From an uncultured Mycoplasmatota bacterium (lineage in GTDB: Bacteria > Bacillota_I > Bacilli_A > RF39 > UBA660), in contig CANRVY010000015.1 of NCBI GenBank assembly GCA_947643405.1, positions 1 to 38,590 of the forward strand: 38,590 nucleotides of DNA, written 5' to 3'. The first letter of the stretch is position 1; each line of letters opens with the position of its first letter. Made by a program: the position numbers and the translations under genes. Of the stretch, positions 24,111-31,979 are shown in pieces. The notes under the pieces are model-generated. The model was not told where the DNA came from and ran no database searches. It was given only the letters and a program-made list of their open reading frames with translations.

Positions 24111-25375
24111 TATTTAATCATAAAACTAACACCTTTCTTTTCATTTTTGACAACAATTTCGTATTGGAATAATGCAAGTGTTTTTTTAATAATAGATAAA
24201 CCAAGTCCAAATTGTCCTTTTATACCTTTCTTGTAAGGAGTAAAGATATCATTCAGTATATTGGGGTCAATATTTGGTCCATCATTATAGAACGTAATAC
24301 GATGATTTTTAATCGTTACTTTCACTTGCTTTTCTGCATATCGAATGAAATTATTTAACATGTTGTCAATAATTGCTTCCCACATGTCTTCTGTTCCTCT
24401 AAATATAGTGCTTTTATCACCGATATAGATTCCAAAGTTAACATCTGGTCTTTGTACTTTAAATTTTTCAATAGATTTTTTTAAAATATTAGAAATATCA
24501 ATTGTTCGGTCATGATAATATTTTAAGTCTTTCATATAATTTAGCTTATTTAAATATAGTAAGGAGTGTACTTTAATTTCTAATTTTTCGACTTGTTCTT
24601 TTATTATCTGACTTCCTTTTTCCCTATCTTCTATGCCATCTTCAATGGCTTCAATATATGATTTTATTACAGTGAGAGGAGTTTTAAAATCATGAGAAAT
24701 ATTTTGATACATCTGATTTTTATATTCGTCTTGTTCTTTTAATGTTACACGCATTGTATCAATTGCTTTTGATAATGCCTGTAATTCATCTTCAGTATTA
24801 TACTCATAATGATCTACATAATTATCATTATCTAAGTTATCTACTTTTTCTTTTAAATGTTCTATCTTTACTATTAATCTTCTACTCCAAAGGATTATAA
24901 GAGCAGTAATCAATAATAAAGTAATTAGTAAAATAGGAAATATTGTATAAAGAATATCCTCACGGATTTCATTAATATAATTGTTATTTGTAAGCGCCAC
25001 TTTGGTTACATAATTATTATTAGAGGTATTGTAATAATATGTTTTTCCTAAATAGTTAAACTTACCATAATTCTCGGTTATATTTTTCAAAATTTGTTTC
25101 GGAGTTGCTTTTATGACGTCTTCTAGGTTTTCTGATGTTACAATTTTGTTTTCGGCAGTAATATAAAGATAAGCAACATCAGTATTGATAATATCGTCTT
25201 CTAAGTCTGGTCTAATTAATTCAAGGGGTTGCTTTAAATAAGTATAAATATTTCTTTCATAAACTGGAAGTAATACCCTTGGAAGTAATATTCCTAAACT
25301 AAAGAATATAATTCCGACAATTAAAATTCCAACTGATAACAACTGTCTAAACAGACTATATTTCATTGGTCTCAT
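24110..25375 (-). CDS. sensor histidine kinase (PhoR/VicK-like)
   Basis: The 421-residue protein has TM1 (about 12-32), an extracytoplasmic sensor of about 110 residues and TM2 (about 143-163). A HAMP linker follows, then HisKA with H228 in SHDFKTPLTVIKSY, and an ATPase domain with the N box DNMLNNFIRYA, a G1-like NDGPNI and G2 GQFGLGLSII. It should autophosphorylate on H228 and pass phosphate to the regulator encoded just upstream. The start ATG overlaps the regulator stop by four bases (ATGA). The signal is unknown; the sensor part has no recognisable PAS or Cache domain. Confidence 0.93.
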   Translation of the reverse strand: MRPMKYSLFRQLLSVGILIVGIIFFSLGILLPRVLLPVYERNIYTYLKQPLELIRPDLEDDIINTDVAYLYITAENKIVTSENLEDVIKATPKQILKNITENYGKFNYLGKTYYYNTSNNNYVTKVALTNNNYINEIREDILYTIFPILLITLLLITALIILWSRRLIVKIEHLKEKVDNLDNDNYVDHYEYNTEDELQALSKAIDTMRVTLKEQDEYKNQMYQNISHDFKTPLTVIKSYIEAIEDGIEDREKGSQIIKEQVEKLEIKVHSLLYLNKLNYMKDLKYYHDRTIDISNILKKSIEKFKVQRPDVNFGIYIGDKSTIFRGTEDMWEAIIDNMLNNFIRYAEKQVKVTIKNHRITFYNDGPNIDPNILNDIFTPYKKGIKGQFGLGLSIIKKTLALFQYEIVVKNEKKGVSFMIK

Positions 25376-26031
25376 GTTAAACGATACCCAAATCCATATA
25401 AAGTATTAATGTGTATGTTAGGCATTTTTTTTCGTAGTCTTCTAACTAAATCATCTACTACTCTGTCGCTACCAAAATAATCTTCTCCCCATACATTTTT
25501 TAAAATGTCATCTCTACTAAAGGATTTATTCTTATTTTCTAAAAACATAATTAATAAATCAAATTCTAAAGTTGTTAATACAATTTCTTTTTCTTGCTTG
25601 AATACCAATCGTTTATTTAAATCAATTTCATATCCTTCATAAGAAATTTTCTCATTAGTTTTAGAATAAATTCTTTTAATAAAATTGTTTACTCGTAAAA
25701 CCAATTCTTTTGGAGAGTATGGTTTTGTAATATAATCATCGCTTCCAAGTTCTAAGCCAATAATCTTATCTAAATCTTGGTCCCTAGCAGAAGTAAATAT
25801 CACTGGAACATCCATATTATTTTCTCTTATTTTTTTTATTAAATCATAACCACTAATGTTATCCCCTAACATGATATCTAAAATCCATAAATGAACAATT
25901 TCTTTTCCTATATAATCAAATGCTTCTTCTCCATTATAAAAATTTATAACTTCATAAGATTCTCTTTCTAAATAGGACTTGATTAAATTATTTAAGTTGA
26001 CTTCATCTTCTACTAAACAAATCCGATACAT
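25372..26031 (-). CDS. OmpR/PhoB-family response regulator
   Basis: The 219-residue protein has a receiver domain (D9 acidic site, D52 phospho-acceptor in WILDIMLGD, T/S switch in VIFTSARD, K in YITKPYSPKEL). A winged-helix DNA-binding domain follows, with a C-terminal INTLYGFGYRLT. It pairs with the kinase gene it overlaps. GAGGTG lies five bases before the ATG. Its targets are not known; the Listeria-Bacteroides-repeat gene upstream could be one (inference from position). Confidence 0.95.
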   Translation of the reverse strand: MYRICLVEDEVNLNNLIKSYLERESYEVINFYNGEEAFDYIGKEIVHLWILDIMLGDNISGYDLIKKIRENNMDVPVIFTSARDQDLDKIIGLELGSDDYITKPYSPKELVLRVNNFIKRIYSKTNEKISYEGYEIDLNKRLVFKQEKEIVLTTLEFDLLIMFLENKNKSFSRDDILKNVWGEDYFGSDRVVDDLVRRLRKKMPNIHINTLYGFGYRLT

Positions 26032-26243
26032 ATTTACACCTCGTTTAATAGTATAACACTAATATATTCTTTTTTCTATCTCCTCCTTTCTTTTTTATTT
26101 TAGGAGTGTATTTGTTATATTTTATATTTATGTTTTTATTACTGAGTGTCTTTTATTTTTTCTTTCTTATCACCTCCACTGTAATCAGTATACACAATAA
26201 TTGTGGATAAAGTTTGATAGAATTATGGGAAATTGTGGAAAAT
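26032..26243. other. intergenic leader before the response regulator
   Basis: An unassigned 210-base stretch. On the minus strand it holds a TATACT -10 candidate near 26055, a free-standing SD-like GGAGG near 26088, and an 8-codon leader ORF (GTGGAGGTG...) near 26170. One exact DnaA-box-like TTATCCACA lies at 26202-26210. I see no gene. Confidence 0.4.
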
Positions 26244-26272
26244 AAAAAAATCAAAGTTTTTCACTTTGATTT
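26244..26272 (-). terminator. terminator of repeat-protein gene
   Basis: The arms AAATCAAAGT and ACTTTGATTT (26248-26257 and 26263-26272) are followed by T7 on the minus strand. The stem overlaps the stop codon of the gene. Confidence 0.8.
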
Positions 26273-27989
26273 AATTAAATCTCCATTCATTGTCGATTTT
26301 TTCTGCTATCACTTCTACACCATCTATAGTGAACTTAAATGATTCTGTTCCTTCTTCAATTTCAAATGCATCACGGTCTTCATAATATTTCACTACATTA
26401 TCATATTGTGATAAAACAGCAATCGTTTTTCCATTAGCAGGATATGAAACACCTGTTGCCTTTATAAATTTTACTGTAACATCTAATGTATTTGTAGTAT
26501 CAATTCCATTTGTAAACGTAATTGTTTTCTCCAATTCATCATTTTCTAACCATAATACAAACTCATTTTCTTCTAATTGATATTTGTTTTTTGTTGCCTC
26601 AGTAATATCCATTGTTCCTGCACTTGCTGTAATATAATTTGGTTTCACACCTAAGTTTAATACAATACCATATTCTCCCACTGTTGTATTTCCTGGACCT
26701 TTTAAGAAACGAGTTTCATTTACTGTAATTACATTTCCATTTTTACTAACAGTAATTGATTGATTATTATAATCCAAATCAGTATTTTCTACAGAAGCTA
26801 ATTTGTCTGTTGAATTTAATTCTACTTTTTCAAAGTCCATTACAATAGAAACAGTTCCTACTACTTCATTTGTATCAGATTTTTTAAATGTATACTCTTT
26901 TGTTTCTGCTTTCACTCTTACAACAAAGGCAGTATCCGTTGTTGCTCCCATACTTGCAGCATCATTGATATCAGTATCTTTGATTTCATAATCATCACTA
27001 GCTAATGTTGTTGGATCAATTGCAAAATCTAAAATTAATAATATCCATTCTTCTGTTTCTGTATCATTTAAATAACTATGTAATGGTGCTTTCTTTGTTA
27101 TTGTAATTAAGTTATTCTCTTTTACAACATCAATTGAATTTTGATTATGAACAGCATCTAAATCTGTTAATTTTGAAGAATCTACTTTCTCTGTTCCTTT
27201 TAAAACAGGAGACCAAATTGCTTCAATTGTCATGTTGTTATTAACAGGTGATGTAAAATCATATACATTTCCATCATAACTCCAACCTTTAAATTCAAAG
27301 TTTTCTTTTGATAAGATACTTGGTTCTTCTACTCTTTTTCCTTCTTCTACTTCTACTACAGAAACAACAGAATCCCCATCCATAAAAGTTACTTTGTATA
27401 CCCTTGTTATTACTACTGGTTTTTCTATTATTGGCTTTTTATTAGTAGTATTATTTGCATTTTTTACTGGTACATTTACTACTACATTTTGCCTCCAAAC
27501 TGCCACTAATTTAATACTTTTTTCTACTTTGCTATTAAAGTCATAACTTTTTCCATCTAGTGTCCATTCAACAAAAGTATATCCACTACGAGTGGGATTT
27601 GTAGGCTTTTTGACTTTCTCACCTTTTGATAGTTTTTGAGCTTCTACAGAACTTCCTCCAGCACTATCAAAAGTTACTGTATTTTTAATAGTTCCTACTT
27701 TTAACCATTTTGCTTCTAACTTAATATTCTTATCAAGCTCTTTTGAAAAATCAAATTTTTTTCCATCATAGTACCAACCAATAAACTCATAACCTTCTTT
27801 TGAAGGTTTTTCTGGTTCTTCTATTATTTCACCTTTTTTGATTTTTAAGCTTTCTACTTCTGTTCCGCCATGACTATCAAAGGTAACTTTAATAGAATTT
27901 CCTTTACTACTTACTACAATTGCGAAAATCAAAATTCCAAGCAATACAATTAACACAATTGCAATCATCATTTTTTTCTTTTCTTTCAT
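26271..27989 (-). CDS. membrane-anchored surface protein with three Listeria-Bacteroides repeats
   Basis: The 572-residue protein begins with one TM helix (7-27). Three Listeria-Bacteroides (InlB B-repeat/Flg_new) repeats follow, each ending in a GW-YDGK-F-like segment and an EA-W strand: about 33-96, 102-167 and 199-262. The remaining 300 residues hold two copies of a beta-rich module around LDAVHNQNSIDVVKENN and NTDLDYNNQSITVSKNG, so a second repeat type exists. There is no LPxTG, so the N-terminal helix likely anchors it with the repeats outside. GGAGGGAG precedes the ATG. The role is adhesion-like by family, unproven here. Confidence 0.85.
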   Translation of the reverse strand: MKEKKKMMIAIVLIVLLGILIFAIVVSSKGNSIKVTFDSHGGTEVESLKIKKGEIIEEPEKPSKEGYEFIGWYYDGKKFDFSKELDKNIKLEAKWLKVGTIKNTVTFDSAGGSSVEAQKLSKGEKVKKPTNPTRSGYTFVEWTLDGKSYDFNSKVEKSIKLVAVWRQNVVVNVPVKNANNTTNKKPIIEKPVVITRVYKVTFMDGDSVVSVVEVEEGKRVEEPSILSKENFEFKGWSYDGNVYDFTSPVNNNMTIEAIWSPVLKGTEKVDSSKLTDLDAVHNQNSIDVVKENNLITITKKAPLHSYLNDTETEEWILLILDFAIDPTTLASDDYEIKDTDINDAASMGATTDTAFVVRVKAETKEYTFKKSDTNEVVGTVSIVMDFEKVELNSTDKLASVENTDLDYNNQSITVSKNGNVITVNETRFLKGPGNTTVGEYGIVLNLGVKPNYITASAGTMDITEATKNKYQLEENEFVLWLENDELEKTITFTNGIDTTNTLDVTVKFIKATGVSYPANGKTIAVLSQYDNVVKYYEDRDAFEIEEGTESFKFTIDGVEVIAEKIDNEWRFN

Positions 27990-28013
27990 ACTTCTCCCTC
28001 CATCCTAATTGCT

Positions 28014-28050
28014 GATAAAGACAGATGTACTTTTCCCCCCTGACTTTATC
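28014..28050 (-). promoter_or_regulatory. leader hairpin in 5'UTR of the repeat-protein gene
   Basis: GATAAAG-T-CAG and CTG-T-CTTTATC (28040-28050 and 28014-28024) form a long stem with one T-T mismatch and a G-rich loop. It is not followed by a T run. It lies between the promoter and SD of the repeat-protein gene. Confidence 0.45.
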
Positions 28051-28058
28051 TTAACTAC

Positions 28059-28089
28059 ATTATAGAATAAGGAGTCTTCAAAAGTCAAC
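28059..28089 (-). promoter_or_regulatory. promoter of the repeat-protein gene
   Basis: TTGACT (28084-28089) and TATAAT (28059-28064) with a 19-bp spacer (18 bp if shifted by one). The spacer is longer than ideal. Confidence 0.5.
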
Positions 28090-28118
28090 ATTTTTATTAT
28101 TTTTAAACCAAATTTCTA

Positions 28119-28144
28119 CAAAAAAAGAGGTTATTCTTCCTCTT
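28119..28144 (-). terminator. terminator at the end of the zinc-ribbon membrane gene
   Basis: AAGAGG and CCTCTT (28125-28130 and 28139-28144) on the minus strand are followed by a T run. The stem contains the stop codon. Confidence 0.6.
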
Positions 28145-28952
28145 CCTCAATTCTATGCCCACATAAAAAACATACTTTAGCATCCATATCTAATCTAGCA
28201 CGACAATGTTTGCAAACTTTATATTGATCTAAACTTGCTGCTTTTACAGGCATTGCATCTGGATTAAATAATGGATCATCTTTTATCGGATCAATGGTAA
28301 CAACTTTTTTAGTAAGCTCTACTTCTGATAATTGTTCCCTATCTTCCCAAGCACTTTCTTTATCTACATCTAAAATCAAATTATCCTGTTCCATTTCTTC
28401 TACAATACCAAGTGGATTCATTGTGGATGCCTCATTAGATGGAATTTCAATTGGTATTTCTGGTTCTATATAAGAGTCTTCTAATGGAACGGGATCTATT
28501 TCTGATTCTTCACTTACAACTTCTTCTACATCTGGAAATTGATTATACAAAGTAGAATTTTGTTCTTGGACTCTAATATGGCCTATTTCTTCAGCTGGTT
28601 TATATAAGCTTTTTGTAAACGCCAAAATTGGATAAAATAAAAATGGTAAAATACAAAGTCCAATATTAAAAATTATATTCTTATGAAATCGTTCTCCTAT
28701 TCTATAGGAAACAAACCAAAAAACAAAAATATTTAGAAATGGTATAAATAATAATGGCACTACAAAAACAGGAAGATCGGCTATTTTTACAAATAAATAT
28801 AAGTTATAAAGAGGAATTAATACTTTATAACCATCAATCTTAGCTTTTTCAAATATTTTAAAACAAGATAACAACATGATAATGAAAAATACTAGTACAA
28901 CAATTATAACTGGTACAAGATAAGTTTCTAAAAATGTCATAATATATCCCAT
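28131..28952 (-). CDS. DUF5684-like membrane protein with C-terminal zinc ribbon
   Basis: The 273-residue protein begins with about four TM segments, with AKIDGYKVLIPLYNLYLF between the first two, as in DUF5684 proteins. An acidic, low-complexity linker (about 130-235, rich in Glu and Pro) follows. It ends with a zinc ribbon (CKHC ... CFLCGH) and a Glu-rich tail. The topology places ribbon and linker on one side, probably cytosolic. GGAGATG precedes the ATG, and an extended -10 (TGTTATAAT at 28976-28984) lies ahead. Function is unknown. It is one of three ribbon-plus-membrane proteins in the window. Confidence 0.75.
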   Translation of the reverse strand: MGYIMTFLETYLVPVIIVVLVFFIIMLLSCFKIFEKAKIDGYKVLIPLYNLYLFVKIADLPVFVVPLLFIPFLNIFVFWFVSYRIGERFHKNIIFNIGLCILPFLFYPILAFTKSLYKPAEEIGHIRVQEQNSTLYNQFPDVEEVVSEESEIDPVPLEDSYIEPEIPIEIPSNEASTMNPLGIVEEMEQDNLILDVDKESAWEDREQLSEVELTKKVVTIDPIKDDPLFNPDAMPVKAASLDQYKVCKHCRARLDMDAKVCFLCGHRIEEEEE

Positions 28953-28975
28953 AAATTCATCTCCATATCTTTATT

Positions 28976-28984
28976 ATTATAACA
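28976..28984 (-). promoter_or_regulatory. extended -10 of DUF5684-like gene
   Basis: TGTTATAAT lies 24 bases before the ATG at 28952. The -35 is weak. Confidence 0.5.
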
Positions 28985-29056
28985 TAATATATCTTTAGTT
29001 TATATAAAGTTTATTTTATTTTTTTGTTATTCGTAAAATAAATGTGTGAAGTTTTT

Positions 29057-29581
29057 CTAAATTTCTTTAAAAAATATATTGTGCCTTTTTTCTTCTTCTA
29101 ATGTTGTTCTTTCTCCGTGGCCTGGATAAAGATTAATATCATCTGGATAAGATTTTAATTTTTGAATACTTTCTTTCATTTTTTCAAAGTCTCCACCCTT
29201 TAAATCTGTTCTTCCAACGGAATCTTTAAATATGAAATCTCCTACAAACATATCTTTTTCAAATAGTAAACTAATGGAATCTTCTTTATGTCCTGGCGTG
29301 AATAAAACTTCAAATGTAAAATCTCCTATTTGATTATTGCCTTCTTTTAAGTTATGAAAATCGTAAATCTTGGTTTGATATTTCTCCCTCAATTCTTCCA
29401 ATGCTCCTATATGGTCAAAATGATAGTGAGTAATGATAATACCGACTACTTTCTTATTTCCAATTGCTTTTTCTATCAAATCAGCTTCTTCTCCTGGATC
29501 AATAATTAAGCAATTTTGCTCTTTTATTAGCAAATAACAATTTGTTTCTAATGGTCCTACAATAACATTTTTAATTTCCAT
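29057..29581 (-). CDS. MBL-fold hydrolase (glyoxalase II/YqgX-like)
   Basis: The 174-residue protein has the metallo-beta-lactamase ligands: THYHFDH (H52, H54, D56, H57), a His in FTPGHKED, an Asp in VGDFIF and a His in LYPGHGE. Size and pattern match small YqgX/GloB-like thioesterases, which hydrolyse thioesters such as S-lactoylglutathione or bacillithiol adducts. The true substrate is unknown. AGGTG lies nine bases before the ATG, and the gene overlaps the amidotransferase gene by 11 bases. It is last in the ABC transporter operon. Confidence 0.9.
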   Translation of the reverse strand: MEIKNVIVGPLETNCYLLIKEQNCLIIDPGEEADLIEKAIGNKKVVGIIITHYHFDHIGALEELREKYQTKIYDFHNLKEGNNQIGDFTFEVLFTPGHKEDSISLLFEKDMFVGDFIFKDSVGRTDLKGGDFEKMKESIQKLKSYPDDINLYPGHGERTTLEEEKRHNIFFKEI

Positions 29582-30263
29582 TTCTTCTACACCTTTCTAT
29601 AAAGCTCTTAAAAATCTGATTCATAATCTCATCCTCTTTGTATAAACTCTCTGGATGAAATCGAACTCCAATATAAAACTTTTTTCCTTTTGCTTCTACA
29701 ACATCTGCATACCCATCATCACAAAATCCAACTTTTTCTAAATTAGGACAAGCATCTATAGTTCTCTTATGTCTAGAATTCACCATAATTTCTTTTCTCT
29801 TCAAAATTGCATAAATATTAGATCCTTTCTCTATTTTCACAGTATGCACATATTTTTGTGTCATTTTCATATGTTTCTCAGGATTTGGAATTTTAAAAGT
29901 TGTTCCACCTAGTCCTTGTACCAAACAATTTTGACCAGCGCAAATACCTAAAACTGGAATATCATTTTGATAGCAATAATGTGCTATCCAATTTTCATAT
30001 ACCTCATTCGTTGTTCCTCCTTGTAAGATAATCCCATCACAAATGTTTAATTGTGCTTTAATTTCTTCTTTTCTGATTTTATTTTCTAAGCTGTTCCAAT
30101 TATCTCCACTATATAGAATTTCCTCATTTGGAGATAATATTCCAACTGCAATTCCACCATTATCAAAAATAGCTTGTTTTATTTCATCACGAATAAGTGA
30201 TTCTGTTCTTATAACATCTTCTTTTTTATGCTTGGCTACAATTCCTATTATTACTTTTTTCAA
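29571..30263 (-). CDS. class I glutamine amidotransferase-like (PuuD/gamma-Glu-GABA hydrolase-like)
   Basis: The roughly 230-residue protein has the C26/PuuD layout. It has a GGIAVGILSP start, an ILQGGTT strand, the nucleophile elbow LGICAGQN (C108) with LVQGLGGTTF after it, and the His-Glu pair in RFHPES. It is expected to cleave gamma-glutamyl bonds. I place the start at the TTG at 30263 because AGGTGA lies five bases upstream; the frame opens at a GTG at 30272, directly behind the ABC gene stop. It lies between ABC exporters and an MBL hydrolase, which suggests handling of a gamma-glutamyl or peptide product (inference). Confidence 0.85.
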   Translation of the reverse strand: MKKVIIGIVAKHKKEDVIRTESLIRDEIKQAIFDNGGIAVGILSPNEEILYSGDNWNSLENKIRKEEIKAQLNICDGIILQGGTTNEVYENWIAHYCYQNDIPVLGICAGQNCLVQGLGGTTFKIPNPEKHMKMTQKYVHTVKIEKGSNIYAILKRKEIMVNSRHKRTIDACPNLEKVGFCDDGYADVVEAKGKKFYIGVRFHPESLYKEDEIMNQIFKSFIERCRRNGN

Positions 30264-30272
30264 ATTTTTCAC

Positions 30273-31979
30273 CTATCTTTGCAATCTCTGATAATATTTA
30301 TTTTTCTCTAATAGCTTTTTATGCTTTCCTGTTCCTACAATCTTTCCTTGATCAATTACGATAATTGAATCTGCAATTTTCATTAAGTTTGGTTTATGAG
30401 TAATCATAATAATGGTATGGTCTTTTTTTAAGTCTTTCAATACTTTGATTACTTGTTTAGTTGTATTTGGATCTAAGGAAGAAGTTACTTCATCGAATAG
30501 TAAAATTTCTGCTTTTGAAAGTAGTGTGCGTGCTAAAGAAATTAGTTGTTTTTGACCTCCACTAATATTTGTTGCATCTTCTTTTAATACAGTTTGATAT
30601 CCTTTTGGTAATGACATAATAAAATCATGGATGCCAACTCTTTTGCAAGCTTCTATTTGATGGTTAAAGTTAGAATCTACCAAATCGAAATTTTCTTTAA
30701 TCGTCATATTAAAAATAAATGGTTTTTGAGTAGCAACCGCTACGTTAGAAGCATAAACTTCTTTGCTATAAGAGAATATATTTGTTCCATCAATATAAAC
30801 GCCTCCTTTAGTGGGTTTATAAAGACGTAGTAACAATCTAAAAATGGTAGATTTCCCAGAACCACTATGTCCTACAATAGCGTACAGAGTTTTTGGTTCA
30901 AAATGGAGATTAATGTCTTTTAAAATTGAAGTTTTCTCGTAAATAAAATCTACATGTTCAAAGTCGATAATCCCAAAAATATCATCATTTTCTAATAATC
31001 CATCTTCAATCATATTTTTAGAATGATAATTTAAAATCTTACTTAATCGATCAATTCGAACTGAATTAGAGCAAAGATTATTATATAAAGTATTAATATT
31101 CATATCACTATCATATATTTCATCATAATAACCAATAATCAAAACGAGTGCTCCAATGGTAATTTCTCCATGTGCCAACATTAGAATTAAAACAATATAT
31201 AAAAGAATTTTTCCAATTTGTAAAATCCCTGGAAGCAAAGCACTTTTTTTATCATAATATTTTCTTTTTAAAAAGTATTCTTTACTCCAACTTCTTTTCA
31301 TAACATTTAAGTGATTATTTAATCCATCTTTCATATCAAAAGTTTTGATTTCTTTATTTCCATCTATTACTTCTCCGCAAAGTCCCACAATTTTGTCTTG
31401 CCATCTTCTTTGCCCTGCTAAATGATAATCTCTTTTCTTAGTCAAACGATTATTCCAATATAAATAAATAAGAGTTAAAAAGAGAGAAAATAAGCCTATA
31501 TAAATGTTGACAATACACAAAATTACCACTGAAAAAATCAAATATATTACATTTGCCAATATGTCAAAGATATTATCATGCATTCCGCAAGCATTCCAAA
31601 TATCATTGGAAGTAGTGTTGATTAGATAAGCCTTTGACATTTTTTTAGAGAATCCTTCATCATAACTCACTATTTTCTCAGTTACCATTTCTTGCATTTT
31701 ATTATAAGTATAATTAGCATTATGTGCATAAGTCATATAACTCCAGTGATAGAAAAGATTGTATAAAATATAAGAAATGGCTAATGCCCCAATATAAAGG
31801 AATGTTTGGTTAAAATTTCGTCTTGTTGCATATTCTACAATCTCTGCAGTAAAAAAAGGTAGAGTTAGAGCAATTAGACAGTCAAGTATATAAGAAATAA
31901 CCAATAGCGTTAATAGTTTTTTATTATTTGCTTTTAGACCAAAAAAGTTCTTGCTAATTTTAATGTAGTTTTTAATCAT
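30273..31979 (-). CDS. ABC exporter half-transporter (permease-ATPase fusion), subunit 2
   Basis: The protein is about 568 residues. Six TM segments of a type I exporter come first, then a nucleotide-binding domain with Walker A GHSGSGKST, signature NISGGQKQ and Walker B ILLFDEVTS with its catalytic Glu, and an H loop ITHKP. The ATG at 31979 is chosen because GGGGGTG lies just upstream; the longer frame starts inside the previous gene, which it overlaps by eight bases. It is paired with the next-upstream half transporter as a likely heterodimer. A drug, peptide or lipid cargo is possible. Confidence 0.92.
   Translation of the reverse strand: MIKNYIKISKNFFGLKANNKKLLTLLVISYILDCLIALTLPFFTAEIVEYATRRNFNQTFLYIGALAISYILYNLFYHWSYMTYAHNANYTYNKMQEMVTEKIVSYDEGFSKKMSKAYLINTTSNDIWNACGMHDNIFDILANVIYLIFSVVILCIVNIYIGLFSLFLTLIYLYWNNRLTKKRDYHLAGQRRWQDKIVGLCGEVIDGNKEIKTFDMKDGLNNHLNVMKRSWSKEYFLKRKYYDKKSALLPGILQIGKILLYIVLILMLAHGEITIGALVLIIGYYDEIYDSDMNINTLYNNLCSNSVRIDRLSKILNYHSKNMIEDGLLENDDIFGIIDFEHVDFIYEKTSILKDINLHFEPKTLYAIVGHSGSGKSTIFRLLLRLYKPTKGGVYIDGTNIFSYSKEVYASNVAVATQKPFIFNMTIKENFDLVDSNFNHQIEACKRVGIHDFIMSLPKGYQTVLKEDATNISGGQKQLISLARTLLSKAEILLFDEVTSSLDPNTTKQVIKVLKDLKKDHTIIMITHKPNLMKIADSIIVIDQGKIVGTGKHKKLLEKNKYYQRLQR

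Noticed and set aside
26165-26195. Eight-codon GTG-start leader ORF upstream of the response regulator
   Set aside because: It is too short to support without comparative data.
26202-26242. DnaA-box-like TTATCCACA and a near match, as a possible origin
   Set aside because: One exact 9-mer in AT-rich DNA is expected by chance. There is no cluster, dnaA/dnaN, or AT-rich unwinding region.
30264-30272. GTG start for the amidotransferase gene
   Set aside because: It directly follows the ABC stop and has no SD, while the TTG at 30263 has AGGTGA in place.
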